Below are positions 50,073 through 60,029 of a stretch of DNA of 64,000 nt, one piece after another. The translations under genes were made by a program, and so were the position numbers. A model generated the notes under the pieces. It saw nothing but the letters and a program-made list of their open reading frames with translations. It did not search any database and was not told where the DNA came from. Source of the stretch: Mucilaginibacter sp. (lineage in GTDB: Bacteria; Bacteroidota; Bacteroidia; Sphingobacteriales; Sphingobacteriaceae); assembly GCF_025362475.1 (NCBI RefSeq), contig NZ_JANYGH010000005.1, forward strand, positions 220,727-284,726, read 5' to 3'. Numbering within the stretch: position 1 is the stretch's first letter; every line of letters begins with the position of its first letter.

Positions 50073-51893
50073 ATGAAACTCAAACAGCTCATACTACTTA
50101 CAATATTTTTTTTAAATGTCATCAATACATTTGCCCAGACACATACGTTTGCAATGGCTGATGAGTCTTTTTTGCTTGATGGCAAACCATTCCAGATGAT
50201 ATCGGGCGAGATGCATTATCCCCGGGTACCGCGCGAGGCCTGGCGGGCGCGGATGAAAATGGCAAAAGCCATGGGATTGAACGTTATAGGTACATATGTT
50301 TTTTGGAACCTCCACGAACCGCAAAAAGGGCTTTTTGATTTTACCGGCAATAATGATGTTGCGGAGTTTGTACGTATAGCACAACAGGAGGGATTGTGGG
50401 TAATATTACGTCCAAGTCCCTATGTATGTGCCGAATGGGAGTTTGGAGGTTACCCTTACTGGCTGCAAAATGAAAAAGGATTAGTAGTGCGGAGTAAAGA
50501 AGCAACGTATTTGAAAGAGTATGAAAGCTATATTAAACAAATAGGCAAACAACTGGCGCCGTTACAAATTAACCATGGTGGTAATATATTAATGGTGCAG
50601 ATAGAAAATGAATATGGTTCATATGGTAGTGATAAAGAGTACCTGGCCATTAATCAAAAGTTGTTTAAGGAGGCTGGTTTCGATGGATTATTATATACCT
50701 GTGATCCTGCACCCGATTTGGTAAAAGGCTATTTACCAGGTTTGCTTCCGGCTGTTAATGGCTTGGACAATCCAGCCAAAGTCAAAAAAATTATAAAAGA
50801 TAATCATGAAGGCAAGGGGCCTTATTATATAGCGGAATGGTATCCGGCATGGTTTGATTGGTGGGGTACCAAACACCATACCGTCCCTGCCAAAGATTAT
50901 GCCGGTCACCTCGATTCTGTTTTGGCGGCGGGCATATCTATCAATATGTATATGTTTCATGGAGGCACAACCCGTGCATTTATGAATGGCGCTAATTATA
51001 AAGATGAAACACCCTATGAGCCGCAAATAAGCAGCTATGATTATGATGCTCCCCTGGATGAGGCGGGTAATGCCACACCAAAATTTATGAAATTCAGAGA
51101 GGTTATACAAAAATACTTACCTTCTGATGTACACTTGCCTGCGGTTCCTGCGGCTAAACCGGCAATCAGCATACCATCAATTAAACTAACGCAGGCAGTG
51201 AATTTACTGGCAACGTTGCCAGTGCCGAAAGAAAATTTAACTCCCTTAACTTTTGAAGATTTGCACCAGGATTATGGTTTTGTATTATATAAAACTACCA
51301 TTCAAGGAGGGAAAAGCGGCGTGCTTAAGCTTAAGGATTTAAGAGATTACGCTATTGTTATGGTAAATGGTAAAAAAGCAGGCACGCTTGACCGCAGGTT
51401 AAACCAGGATAGTTTAACACTTACGCTGCCAGCCGGAAAAGTAACTTTAGAAATATTAGTTGAAAACCTGGGGCGGATAAACTTTGGCAAATACCTGTTG
51501 CAAAATAAAAAGGGAATTACCGAAAAGGTACTTTTTGGTGGCATCGAGTTAAACCAGTGGAAAATGTATTCGCTTCCGTTTAATAACTTAAGCAAAATTA
51601 TATTCAATAATGCTGCTGTTAATACACAATCACCGGTTATAAGGAAAGGTGTTTTTAGCCTGAACAGCGTGGGGGATACTTATTTAAATCTTAGCAACTG
51701 GGGTAAAGGCGTAGTTTGGGTAAATGGACACAATTTGGGCAGGTATTGGAATATTGGTCCACAGCAGACAGTGTATTTACCTGCAGAGTGGCTTAAAAAA
51801 GGGAATAATGAAATTGTTATCCTGGAATTGCTGAAACCGGGCCAAAATCAACTTTCGGGAATAAGTAAGCCGATACTAAGCCAGTTGTTGTAA
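50073..51893 (+). CDS. Glycoside hydrolase family 35 beta-galactosidase
   Basis: A 606-residue exported enzyme (signal LILLTIFFLNVINTFAQ). The GH35 barrel is clear: ISGEMHYPRVPREAWRARM, NVIGTYVFWNLHEP, LRPSPYVCAEWEFGGYP, with the acid/base Glu in MVQIENEYGSYG and the nucleophile Glu in YIAEWYPAWFDWWG. C-terminal beta domains include a galactose-binding fold (VVWVNGHNLGRYWNIGPQ). It removes terminal beta-galactose from oligosaccharides in the periplasm. It follows the haloperoxidase-like gene by 76 nt and is probably part of the same locus. A long-loop inverted repeat (AGGGCTGA/TCAGCCCT, 51932-51980) follows it. Confidence 0.94.
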   Translation: MKLKQLILLTIFFLNVINTFAQTHTFAMADESFLLDGKPFQMISGEMHYPRVPREAWRARMKMAKAMGLNVIGTYVFWNLHEPQKGLFDFTGNNDVAEFVRIAQQEGLWVILRPSPYVCAEWEFGGYPYWLQNEKGLVVRSKEATYLKEYESYIKQIGKQLAPLQINHGGNILMVQIENEYGSYGSDKEYLAINQKLFKEAGFDGLLYTCDPAPDLVKGYLPGLLPAVNGLDNPAKVKKIIKDNHEGKGPYYIAEWYPAWFDWWGTKHHTVPAKDYAGHLDSVLAAGISINMYMFHGGTTRAFMNGANYKDETPYEPQISSYDYDAPLDEAGNATPKFMKFREVIQKYLPSDVHLPAVPAAKPAISIPSIKLTQAVNLLATLPVPKENLTPLTFEDLHQDYGFVLYKTTIQGGKSGVLKLKDLRDYAIVMVNGKKAGTLDRRLNQDSLTLTLPAGKVTLEILVENLGRINFGKYLLQNKKGITEKVLFGGIELNQWKMYSLPFNNLSKIIFNNAAVNTQSPVIRKGVFSLNSVGDTYLNLSNWGKGVVWVNGHNLGRYWNIGPQQTVYLPAEWLKKGNNEIVILELLKPGQNQLSGISKPILSQLL

Positions 51894-52017
51894 TTTGATT
51901 AATACGATTCGCTTAGTATTATAGATGGTATAGGGCTGATGGATTAGAAATCGCAGTGTGGTTTTTAATGCTTCAGCCCTGATATTTGGATGGTATAAGT
52001 TAGTAGGGACGTGAAAC

Positions 52018-52569
52018 CTATATTGCCGAAGATTTTTTTATAGATTCTGAGATTTTTTTTAGTGCTATAGCCAACTGGTTTTCTACAGTTTTTACAGACA
52101 AGTTTAACAATACTGCAACTTCTTTATATTTAAGGCCGTCTTCTTTTATAAGTCTGAAAATAAGTTTACACTTGGAAGGTAAGTTATTGATAAAGCCATT
52201 CAGGGTATTGACACCTTCTTTACTGATCATCACACTTTCTGGATCAACAGTAATGTAGTTGTTTTCATTGAATATCGTTTCAATATCCTCATAAAGGTAT
52301 TTACGCTCGTTTCTTAAATGATTTAATGAAAGATTTTTCACAGATACATACAGATAGGTATTCAAATTTTCTATCTCAGTAAAAGTGTTCCTTTTCTTCC
52401 ACAAATTGATCAGCACATCATGAACTATCTCCTCCGCGGTTTCATTACAATGCACCAGGGATGTTGCAAACCGGTATAATTTAACAAAATATTGCCTGTA
52501 CAGGTCTTTAAAAACCTGCTCATCCTTAAGGTCTGTCCGCTCAAAACTTTTGTTGAGAATAACTTGCAT
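52018..52569 (-). CDS. ECF RNA polymerase sigma-70 factor (Bacteroidota FecI type)
   Basis: A 183-residue ECF sigma factor. Sigma-2 (FKDLYRQYFVKLYRFATSLV, ETAEEIVHDVLINLWKKR) is followed by a short linker and sigma-4 (KCKLIFRLIKEDGLKYKEVA, LLNLSVKTVENQLAIALKKI). Length and motifs match the Bacteroidota sigma factors that pair with FecR anti-sigma proteins and STN-containing SusC transporters. Here it is divergent from fecR, with starts 144 nt apart, rather than in the usual same-strand order. It presumably drives the SusC/SusD/LamG transcript when the glycan is bound. Confidence 0.92.
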   Translation of the reverse strand: MQVILNKSFERTDLKDEQVFKDLYRQYFVKLYRFATSLVHCNETAEEIVHDVLINLWKKRNTFTEIENLNTYLYVSVKNLSLNHLRNERKYLYEDIETIFNENNYITVDPESVMISKEGVNTLNGFINNLPSKCKLIFRLIKEDGLKYKEVAVLLNLSVKTVENQLAIALKKISESIKKSSAI

Positions 52570-52633
52570 AAGTAGGAGATACCCTGTTTATAATTGGTTA
52601 ATAAAGGTAGAGTTTTTTTAATGATATATTAAT

Positions 52634-52682
52634 CCCCAAATAAAAACCTTTTTTTTATAAAATATTTATTTTTCATTTGGGG
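52634..52682. promoter_or_regulatory. Inverted repeat in the sigma/fecR divergent region
   Basis: CCCCAAAT (52634-52641) and ATTTGGGG (52675-52682) face each other across 33 very AT-rich nucleotides, midway between the divergent starts. The flanking AAAAACC and GGTTTTT bases are also complementary in inverted order. It could be a shared operator for both directions. Confidence 0.45.
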
Positions 52683-52712
52683 GTTTTTAAACTTCTCTGT
52701 GTCTTGTATTAT

Positions 52713-53810
52713 ATGACATCAGAAGAAAAGATTTGGCTGCTCATCTCAAGATCTGTATCAGGAGAAATTTCTGCTGATGAGATTGATGAACTGGAATTGA
52801 TATTCCAGGCCAGGCCAGAACTGCGTGCTGAACATGAGAGTATCAGGAATCTTAAAACAATGGCTCCCGGAAGTTTTTCTATGGCAGAGCGCCGGGCTAT
52901 GGAACGGGGCCTTGAAAAATTTGATGAGGCCCTGAACAATGAAAGCGGTTTCGCCGAAAAGCCACTGATCTACCACGGGCGGCTTGATCCGCTGCAGCGC
53001 AATACCCGCAAAAGCTGGATGATTGCTGCTTCTGTGACTATTTTACTGATGGCAGGCCTTTGGATTAAATTTTATACCGGTCATAATGATACGCCTATCC
53101 AGCAACAAGCCATTGTAACACCAAACGGAAAAAGGGTACACACTATTTTACCTGATGGATCATCTGTTTGGCTTAACGCAGCGTCATCAATTAAATTTGT
53201 TAGCAACCTAAACAACCTTGGTAAACGAGAGGTTTTTTTAACCGGTGAAGCTTATTTCGATGTAAAACATGATGCTCAACATCCATTTATTGTACATGCC
53301 GGCAAACTTAATGTTGTTGTTTTAGGAACCGCTTTTAACGTAAAAGCTTATAATAGCGACCAGTTCGTTGAAACAACTCTGATAAGGGGTAAAGTAGAGA
53401 TCTTAAACGAGAACACGCCATCTGCTCATATAGTAATGTATCCTAATGAAAAGATTACTATAAATACAATTAAAAACACGGCTAAAAAAGTGTTGCTGAT
53501 CAATAAAGCCACGATAAAAGATTCAATGATTGTATCCTCTCCAGCATCGGTTGCTTTACCGGATACCGCCATTGATGAAACAGCCTGGCTAAATAATAGA
53601 CTGTCATTTAAGCAAAAAAGTTTTGAGGAGATTGCTGTACAGCTTGAGCGCTGGTATAACGTCAGGATAGTTTTTGATAATAATAAATATACTACAAAGA
53701 AATTTACGGGAACATTTAACAACCAGGGAATTAACGAAGTTATCCATGCTTTTCAATATACCGAACCATTCCACTATTCAATAGCCAATAATCAGATTCA
53801 TATATGGTAA
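52713..53810 (+). CDS. FecR-type anti-sigma factor
   Basis: About 365 residues from the ATG at 52713 (MTSEEKIWLLISRSVSGEIS), the normal N-terminus of this family. A cytosolic sigma-binding segment (1-90) is followed by one membrane helix (SWMIAASVTILLMAGLWIKF) and the periplasmic FecR domain (TPNGKRVHTILPDGSSVWLN, GEAYFDVKHDAQHPFIVHAG) and a C-terminal DUF4974 region (SFKQKSFEEIAVQLERWYNV, KFTGTF). It senses the occupied state of the STN-containing SusC and frees the sigma factor. It precedes that susC gene by 198 nt. Confidence 0.93.
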   Translation: MTSEEKIWLLISRSVSGEISADEIDELELIFQARPELRAEHESIRNLKTMAPGSFSMAERRAMERGLEKFDEALNNESGFAEKPLIYHGRLDPLQRNTRKSWMIAASVTILLMAGLWIKFYTGHNDTPIQQQAIVTPNGKRVHTILPDGSSVWLNAASSIKFVSNLNNLGKREVFLTGEAYFDVKHDAQHPFIVHAGKLNVVVLGTAFNVKAYNSDQFVETTLIRGKVEILNENTPSAHIVMYPNEKITINTIKNTAKKVLLINKATIKDSMIVSSPASVALPDTAIDETAWLNNRLSFKQKSFEEIAVQLERWYNVRIVFDNNKYTTKKFTGTFNNQGINEVIHAFQYTEPFHYSIANNQIHIW

Positions 53811-53901
53811 CCAGCCAATTAAATAAACTAAAAAGAGAAGAAAGGAACTATCAGATGAAATAAATCATACCAACCAAAATGTTTTATTAGTCTCAAAAAA
53901 T

Positions 53902-53925
53902 AAGGAAGTGCGGGAACACTTCCTT
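53902..53925 (+). terminator. Hairpin after fecR, possible terminator
   Basis: AAGGAAGTG / CACTTCCTT forms a perfect 9-bp stem with a 6-nt loop (53902-53910 and 53917-53925). No long T run follows, so it may be a weak terminator or an mRNA-stabilising hairpin between fecR and the susC-like gene. Confidence 0.5.
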
Positions 53926-54008
53926 CATTGGGGCCAGTGCATACAACCTAATATCTGGACGGATCTCAGGAATTTTATAAACTTTACTAACCTCAACAAA
54001 TCAAAAGT

Positions 54009-57000
54009 ATGAAAAAAACTTTTAGTTCTTTCATTAATCCTCCGTGTGTCAAAAAAATTCTTTTGTACGTGAAATTAACATGTATTCTGCTTTTAGTTAC
54101 CCTTATCCATGTTTCGGCAAGGGTTCATTCTCAGGAAAAACTCGATTTAAATGTTAAAAACGTTAACCTGGAGAAATTTTTTGAACTACTTGAAAAAAGA
54201 AGTAGTTACACCTTTTTGTATAGCGATCAGGCTATACCCAATAAAGTCGTCAACATTGATGTTAAAGACTACACCGTTCTGCAGATACTTGATTTTACAT
54301 TAAGAAACACCGGTTTATCATACCGGGTATTATCTGATAAGCTGGTAGTCATCACACAGTTATCTGCACCACACGTGGTAGATATTAAATTTACAGGTAA
54401 AGTAGTTGATGCAACAGGCGCACCGTTAATAGGGGCTACTGTAGGTTTAAAAAACGGTAAAAATATTGCTGTTACCGATGTTAACGGCAGCTTTGTTGTA
54501 ACCGTACCCGAAACAGCCGTTTTAGTGATTTCCTATATAGGTTTTCAATCACAGGAAATAGCTGTTGCAGGCAGAACCACTTTAACCATTACACTTAAAG
54601 ATGCAGCTGGCAGCCTTAATGAAGTTATTGTTATTGGCTACGGTACTCAAAAGAAAAAGGATTTGACCGGTGCGGTATCGGTAATTAGTGCAAAGGACAT
54701 CAACGCGATACCTGTGGGTGGTGTTGACCAGATCATGCAGGGTAAATCTGCCGGGATATCGGTGAGCCAAAACACGGGAGCGCCCGGCGATGCCATATCT
54801 GTAAGGATAAGAGGAGTAGGGACTATAAATGATAATAACCCCCTATATATTATAGATGGAGTACCTACTAAAGATGGTATTAATGAAATATCACCGGCTG
54901 ATATTGAAAGTATTAACATCTTAAAAGATGCCTCCTCTGCCGCTATCTACGGCGCCAGGGCATCAAATGGTGTAGTAATAGTTACCACTAAGCGTGGTAG
55001 CTCTGGCAAGGCGAAGCTATCTGTAAGTGCTTATACTGGTGTTCAAACTGCAGAGAATCTTATTAAGATGGCTAATACATCACAATATGTAACAGCTTAC
55101 AATACCGCCGCAAAAAATGACGGACGGGCACCTATATCCGATAGTCTTGCCAAAACATTTTCTGATGTGAACTGGCTAAAGCAGGTACTCAAGCCTGCGC
55201 CGGTAACCAATGCACAGTTTTCAGTAAGCGGTGGAAATGATAATTCGCAATACATAGTATCTGCCAATTATTTTAACCAGGATGGATTAATAAAAAATTC
55301 ATCATTCAATCGTTTTAACCTGCGTACGGCAATAAGCAGCACATTATCAAAATACCTTAAAATAGGTACAAATATTAACCTTGGGTATTCTAAAACGAGG
55401 CAGGTAGGTACCTCTGGTGATGGATATGGAGATGGAAACCCCGGGCCAAGCGTGGTTCGGTATGCTTTATTCCGCACTCCAGCAACCCCTGTTTATAATG
55501 CGGCAGGTCAATTTGTAGATTTACCCGCTCATTATGATGTATTGGGCGATGGTATAAACCCGGTAGCGCTTGCAGATGCCACAAACCGCAATTTTTACAA
55601 CTATACCATTTTGGGCGATGCTTTTGCAGAAGTGACACCGATAAAAAATTTAAGAATTAAATCCGACATCGGTATTAATATGATCCTGACAGATTATAAG
55701 CAATTCTTTGAAACTTATGGTATCGACCGTTCTTTTAATTCTCCAAGTTCCCTTGCACAATCGCATCAAAACGAATTGAATTATAACTGGACAAATACAG
55801 CAACCTATGATTTAACCTTAGGTAAGCACGTAATTAATTTTTTAGCGGGTACAGAAACCATCAAAACAGATGTGCAGGCTTTATCAGCCTCCCGTACCAA
55901 CTTTATTGATCAATCGTCAACCTTTCAATACCTGGATAGTGGTATTGGTACGCAACAAAATGGTGGTAACAGATCTGATGTTGGCCTGTTTTCATTATTC
56001 GGACGGATTGGCTATCAATACAATAATAAATACCTGGCAAGTGTGAATTACAGACGGGACGGTTCTTCGCAATTATCTCCCGCTTCGCGCTATGAAAGCT
56101 TTTATTCTGGCTCATTAGGCTGGCGTATTGATCAAGAAGATTTCATGAAGGATATTAAACCCATATCAACGTTTAAATTAAGGGCAAGCGTTGGGCAGTT
56201 AGGGAATTCTTCCATCGGTAATTATCCATACGCATCGCTTGTATCCGGTGGTTTTTATTACCCTTTCGGCGGTACATCCAACCAGGGTTATAGCATCGTT
56301 CAAAAAGGAAATCCTAACATCAAATGGGAGTCAAGCACACAGGAAGACGTGGGTGTAGATTTGGGTTTCTTTCAGAATGCATTAACACTTACCGCTGATT
56401 ATTATATCAAAAATACCTCGAATGTATTGTTGAAGCTGCCTGAGCCAAGTAGTGCAGGAAATGGCGGTAACCCAGCAGTAAATGCTGGAAAAGTGCGCAA
56501 CAGCGGGCTTGAGCTGGAACTTGGTTATCGTGGTAATATCAATAAAGACTGGAGCTATTCCTTAAACGGTAATTTTGCTACGGTGGTTAACAAGGTTACA
56601 TCGCTTGCTGGTGGACTACCAATTGTTGGTGGACGTATAGATAATAACTATTATGCAACACTTACGGAAGCGGGGCAACCTATTGGCTCATTCTACCTTT
56701 TACAAAAAGAAGGTATTTTTCAGAATGCTCAACAGGTGTTCACACATGCTTACCAGGGACCTGGTATTAAACCGGGCGATGTGATGTACAAGGATATTAA
56801 CAATGATGGTGTTATTGATGAAAAGGATCGCTCATTTGTAGGTAGTCCAATTCCTAAATTCACATATGGCCTTACAGCTAATATCCAGTACAAAAACTTC
56901 GATCTGAACCTGTTTTTCCAGGGAGTATATGGTAACAAGATTTACAACCAGGTACTTACAGATATAGAAGGTTTTTACCGACCATTTAATATAACTGAAA

Positions 57001-57368
57001 GAATAGCAACCCAAAGCTGGACAGGACCAAATTCAACAAATGAATTTCCGCGTTTATCATGGTCAGGGGGGCAAAATAATAAGATGCCATCAACTCGTTT
57101 CCTTGAAGGTGGCTCTTACTTAAGGCTTAAAAATATCCAATTGGGATATAAACTGGGTAAAAATGCCTTAAGTAGCCTTAGCATATCATCTTTAAGGATA
57201 TTTGTTAGTGCTCAAAACCTGCTCACTTTTACCAAATACACAGGTCTTGATCCCGAAATGTATAGCAACAGCAACAATTCTGGCGATGGTGACCGGGCGG
57301 TAGGTATTGATTGGGGAACTTACCCATCGGCACGTACAATCACTTTTGGTGTTAACGCAAATTTCTAA
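54009..57368 (+). CDS. SusC/RagA-type TonB-dependent transporter with STN signalling domain
   Basis: A 1119-residue outer-membrane transporter. Signal segment ILLVTLIHVSARVHSQ is followed by an STN domain (LDLNVKNVNLEKFFELLEKR, residues about 45-120), which contacts FecR and marks this as the transporter of the adjoining sigma/anti-sigma pair. Then come a carboxypeptidase-regulatory-like domain (FTGKVVDATGAPLIGATVGL), TonB-box NEVIVIGYG, the plug (AIYGARASNGVVIVTTKRG) and the barrel ending GVNANF. It is the first gene of a transcript with the SusD-like and LamG genes. It is clearly a different paralogue from the one at 40 kb. Confidence 0.95.
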   Translation: MKKTFSSFINPPCVKKILLYVKLTCILLLVTLIHVSARVHSQEKLDLNVKNVNLEKFFELLEKRSSYTFLYSDQAIPNKVVNIDVKDYTVLQILDFTLRNTGLSYRVLSDKLVVITQLSAPHVVDIKFTGKVVDATGAPLIGATVGLKNGKNIAVTDVNGSFVVTVPETAVLVISYIGFQSQEIAVAGRTTLTITLKDAAGSLNEVIVIGYGTQKKKDLTGAVSVISAKDINAIPVGGVDQIMQGKSAGISVSQNTGAPGDAISVRIRGVGTINDNNPLYIIDGVPTKDGINEISPADIESINILKDASSAAIYGARASNGVVIVTTKRGSSGKAKLSVSAYTGVQTAENLIKMANTSQYVTAYNTAAKNDGRAPISDSLAKTFSDVNWLKQVLKPAPVTNAQFSVSGGNDNSQYIVSANYFNQDGLIKNSSFNRFNLRTAISSTLSKYLKIGTNINLGYSKTRQVGTSGDGYGDGNPGPSVVRYALFRTPATPVYNAAGQFVDLPAHYDVLGDGINPVALADATNRNFYNYTILGDAFAEVTPIKNLRIKSDIGINMILTDYKQFFETYGIDRSFNSPSSLAQSHQNELNYNWTNTATYDLTLGKHVINFLAGTETIKTDVQALSASRTNFIDQSSTFQYLDSGIGTQQNGGNRSDVGLFSLFGRIGYQYNNKYLASVNYRRDGSSQLSPASRYESFYSGSLGWRIDQEDFMKDIKPISTFKLRASVGQLGNSSIGNYPYASLVSGGFYYPFGGTSNQGYSIVQKGNPNIKWESSTQEDVGVDLGFFQNALTLTADYYIKNTSNVLLKLPEPSSAGNGGNPAVNAGKVRNSGLELELGYRGNINKDWSYSLNGNFATVVNKVTSLAGGLPIVGGRIDNNYYATLTEAGQPIGSFYLLQKEGIFQNAQQVFTHAYQGPGIKPGDVMYKDINNDGVIDEKDRSFVGSPIPKFTYGLTANIQYKNFDLNLFFQGVYGNKIYNQVLTDIEGFYRPFNITERIATQSWTGPNSTNEFPRLSWSGGQNNKMPSTRFLEGGSYLRLKNIQLGYKLGKNALSSLSISSLRIFVSAQNLLTFTKYTGLDPEMYSNSNNSGDGDRAVGIDWGTYPSARTITFGVNANF

Positions 57369-57386
57369 TCTAAATTTAATTAAGAG

Positions 57387-58898
57387 ATGAAAGCAAAAAA
57401 TATTATTATATATACTACCGCCGTCCTTGTTTTTATGAATACGGGATGTAAGAAGAATCTGGAGCAACCTATTTCGGGACAATACCAGGCAGATAAATTT
57501 TTCACGTCAGATGCTAATGCAACGTTGGCTGTAAATGCTGCCTATAATCCGCTTACTTTCACAGATGCTTCTTCTAATGCCATATGGGTATTGGGCGATG
57601 TGGCATCTGATGATGCGATAAAAGGAGGAAACCCTGGTGATCAGGCCGATTTTCAAAGCATTAATGATTTTAACATCTTATCATCAAACTCAGCAGTTGA
57701 AGGCGTTTGGAAAAGATATTACGATGGCATTTTTAAATGTAACGTAGTTACCGATGGATTAACAGATGCAAATAAAGCAGTATCTGATGATGTTAAGAAA
57801 AAAGTAATTGGACAGGCTCAATTTTTACGGGCTTACTATTATTTTAATTTAACTGTTGCATATGGCGATATTCCATTGCATCTTAAAGTAGAAACTCCCG
57901 AGGAACTACAAAGTCCGGCGTTGCCACAGGCACAAATTTTTGCGCAAATAGAGAAAGATTGCCAGGCAGCTGCCAATAGCTTGCCAACAACTTGGGGTAC
58001 TACTGATCTGGGCCGTGCAACAAAGGGAGCAGCGTTATCACTCCTTGCTAAAACCTATCTTTTTGAAAAGAAATGGGATTTGGCAGCATCTACAGCTAAA
58101 TCAGTTAACGAATTAGGGATTTACAGCTTACTGCCAATTTTTGCAGATAACTTCAGGGCTGCTACAAAAAACAATGCGGAAGCTGTTTTTTCTATCCAGC
58201 ATGCAACCGGTTTGGTGCCATTTGCTGGAAATACATTGAATCAATGGTTCGCTCCACGTTCGCAAAATGGTTATGGGTTTTTCTATCCAACACAAAGCCT
58301 GGTCAACAATTTTGAAAAATCAACGGGTGGCGTTGATGATCCAAGGCTTGACTACACAGTGGGCAGGGCAGGGCACCCATGGTTTGATACCAGTTTTGAT
58401 CCTACATGGACTTCCACCGGATATTTAAGTAAAAAGGATATTCAGCCGTTAAGCGAAATTCCAACGTCTATAAAAGGTGATGGTAACTTAAATTACCAGG
58501 CCATCAGGTTTGCAGAGGTTTTGTTGATTCAGGCTGAGGCTTTAAATGAAAAAGGAGACGCTGCCGGAGCTTTAGCGCCTTTGAACCTTGTGCGCAAAAG
58601 AGCACGTGAGAGTTATGTGAATGATAAAACACTGCCTGGATATGCCGGCGGAGTTATACCGGCTGGTTTATTACCAGATATAACAATTACCGACCAAAGT
58701 CAGTTGCGGGATGTTATCCGCAAGGAAAGACGCTCTGAACTGGCGCTGGAGTTTCATCGCTTTTTTGATATTATACGTTATGGTTCAGCTTACGCCAACG
58801 ATGCACTTAAAGATGTGCCTAACTTTAGCTTTAGCAGCAATCAGTTTTTCCCTATTCCGCTAAGCGAAAGGCAAACCAATTTAAAATTAGGTAAGTAA
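57387..58898 (+). CDS. SusD/RagB-type nutrient-binding outer membrane lipoprotein
   Basis: A 503-residue lipoprotein (lipobox MNTGC) starting 18 nt after the STN-type SusC gene. SusD features are FFTSDANATLAVNAAYNPL, the QAQFLRAYYYFNLTVAYGDIP TPR helix (first 20 residues QAQFLRAYYYFNLTVAYGDI), LSLLAKTYLFEKKWDLAA, and the C-terminal RKERRSELALEFHRFFDIIR and FPIPLSE. It binds the glycan and forms the lid of the SusC channel. Low overall similarity to the SusD at 43 kb suggests that the two pairs take different oligosaccharides. Confidence 0.95.
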   Translation: MKAKNIIIYTTAVLVFMNTGCKKNLEQPISGQYQADKFFTSDANATLAVNAAYNPLTFTDASSNAIWVLGDVASDDAIKGGNPGDQADFQSINDFNILSSNSAVEGVWKRYYDGIFKCNVVTDGLTDANKAVSDDVKKKVIGQAQFLRAYYYFNLTVAYGDIPLHLKVETPEELQSPALPQAQIFAQIEKDCQAAANSLPTTWGTTDLGRATKGAALSLLAKTYLFEKKWDLAASTAKSVNELGIYSLLPIFADNFRAATKNNAEAVFSIQHATGLVPFAGNTLNQWFAPRSQNGYGFFYPTQSLVNNFEKSTGGVDDPRLDYTVGRAGHPWFDTSFDPTWTSTGYLSKKDIQPLSEIPTSIKGDGNLNYQAIRFAEVLLIQAEALNEKGDAAGALAPLNLVRKRARESYVNDKTLPGYAGGVIPAGLLPDITITDQSQLRDVIRKERRSELALEFHRFFDIIRYGSAYANDALKDVPNFSFSSNQFFPIPLSERQTNLKLGK

Positions 58899-58922
58899 CG
58901 GTAACACTTAAAATATTATAAA

Positions 58923-59972
58923 ATGAGTAGATTCAAAAAATCGTCAGCAGCTTTCATGGTGATGATAGCGTTGATAAGTATATTTCAATCCTGCACAAAA
59001 AGTGCGGATAAACCCAATTATAATTCTGACAAAACAAAGCTGGGCTTAGCCATTGATTCGGCAACTTTATTGTATACGGCTACGGTTGAAGGCAGTAAAC
59101 CAGGACAATACGCTGTAGGTGCAAGAACCGATCTTAAAACAGCTATTGACCTTGCGACAGGTGTTAAAACAGGCACATTTACCCAACAGCAGGTAAATAA
59201 TGCGCAGGCAAATCTTAATCGCGTTTTAACGCAGTTTAAAAGCCGGCTTATCCAGGAAGTATCTGCAGCTAACCTTATTGCACAATGGAAATTTGATGGA
59301 AATGCTAATGATGCTACCACAAATGGCCATAACGGAATGTTAAAAACAGGTATAATTGGTCCCGGTAATGCGCCTGTAGATGGTAATACGCTGCCAAAGT
59401 TGATTGCCGACCGTTTTGGCAGGACAGATAAGGCCTTCGATTTTAATAACGGAGCCTATATTGAAGTGCCCTATGACATCACATTAAACCCAAAGGAGTT
59501 TACAATAAGTATTTGGATAAAAAGGCATAGCACTTACTCCGACAACTATATTATGTCTTTAAATCGTTGGAACGGGTTTAAATTCCAACTGCAAAGCAAT
59601 AATTTTTTATTCATGACCTTTCATGCTGATAATGGCTACCATGATGTGGATGATAATCCCGGCGCCGTACCATTAGAGGTATGGACTCATGCAAGCGTTT
59701 CCTATACCAATGGCACTATGAAGTTTTATGTTAATGGTGCCCTGGTGAAAACCGCAGCTGTAACGGGAGCTCCGTTAACTCTTGCCAATCCTGTTAATCT
59801 TACAATAGGGCAACAGCTTCCTAAAAGTTTGATTACTACAGATCAGTCAAGTGATTATGCCTATTATGGTGGCTCATTCTTCAATGGCTCAATGGATGAT
59901 CTCCGTTTCTACAACAGAGCCTTAACGGACGCCGAGGTGTTATCGATTTATACTATTGAAAGTACTTTATAG
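58923..59972 (+). CDS. FIVAR and LamG/concanavalin-like domain surface lipoprotein
   Basis: A 349-residue lipoprotein (signal ending FQSC). Residues about 35-110 look like a FIVAR/three-helix module (PGQYAVGARTDLKTAIDLAT, FTQQQVNNAQANLNRVLTQF). Residues about 120-345 form a LamG/concanavalin jelly roll (WKFDGNANDATTNGHNG, FTISIWIKRH, MDDLRFYNRALTDAEVLSIY). It takes the third position after SusC/SusD, where SusE/SusF-like surface glycan-binding proteins sit, so it is probably a carbohydrate-binding protein. No enzymatic residues are visible. A strong terminator follows. Confidence 0.9.
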   Translation: MSRFKKSSAAFMVMIALISIFQSCTKSADKPNYNSDKTKLGLAIDSATLLYTATVEGSKPGQYAVGARTDLKTAIDLATGVKTGTFTQQQVNNAQANLNRVLTQFKSRLIQEVSAANLIAQWKFDGNANDATTNGHNGMLKTGIIGPGNAPVDGNTLPKLIADRFGRTDKAFDFNNGAYIEVPYDITLNPKEFTISIWIKRHSTYSDNYIMSLNRWNGFKFQLQSNNFLFMTFHADNGYHDVDDNPGAVPLEVWTHASVSYTNGTMKFYVNGALVKTAAVTGAPLTLANPVNLTIGQQLPKSLITTDQSSDYAYYGGSFFNGSMDDLRFYNRALTDAEVLSIYTIESTL

Positions 59973-59978
59973 CTAATA

Positions 59979-60011
59979 TAAAAGGGTGGCAATATAAAGC
60001 CACCCTTTTTT
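59979..60011 (+). terminator. Terminator after the second SusC/SusD/LamG transcript
   Basis: AAAGGGTGGC (59981-59990), 8-nt loop, GCCACCC (59999-60005) and six T residues. The sugar porter gene starts 18 nt further on. Confidence 0.92.
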
Positions 60012-60029
60012 GATCTTAACCAATCTTCT

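Noticed and set aside
51932..51980. AGGGCTGA/TCAGCCCT inverted repeat as a terminator between GH35 and sigma genes
   Set aside because: The 33-nt loop is too long and no T run follows; kept only as a remark.
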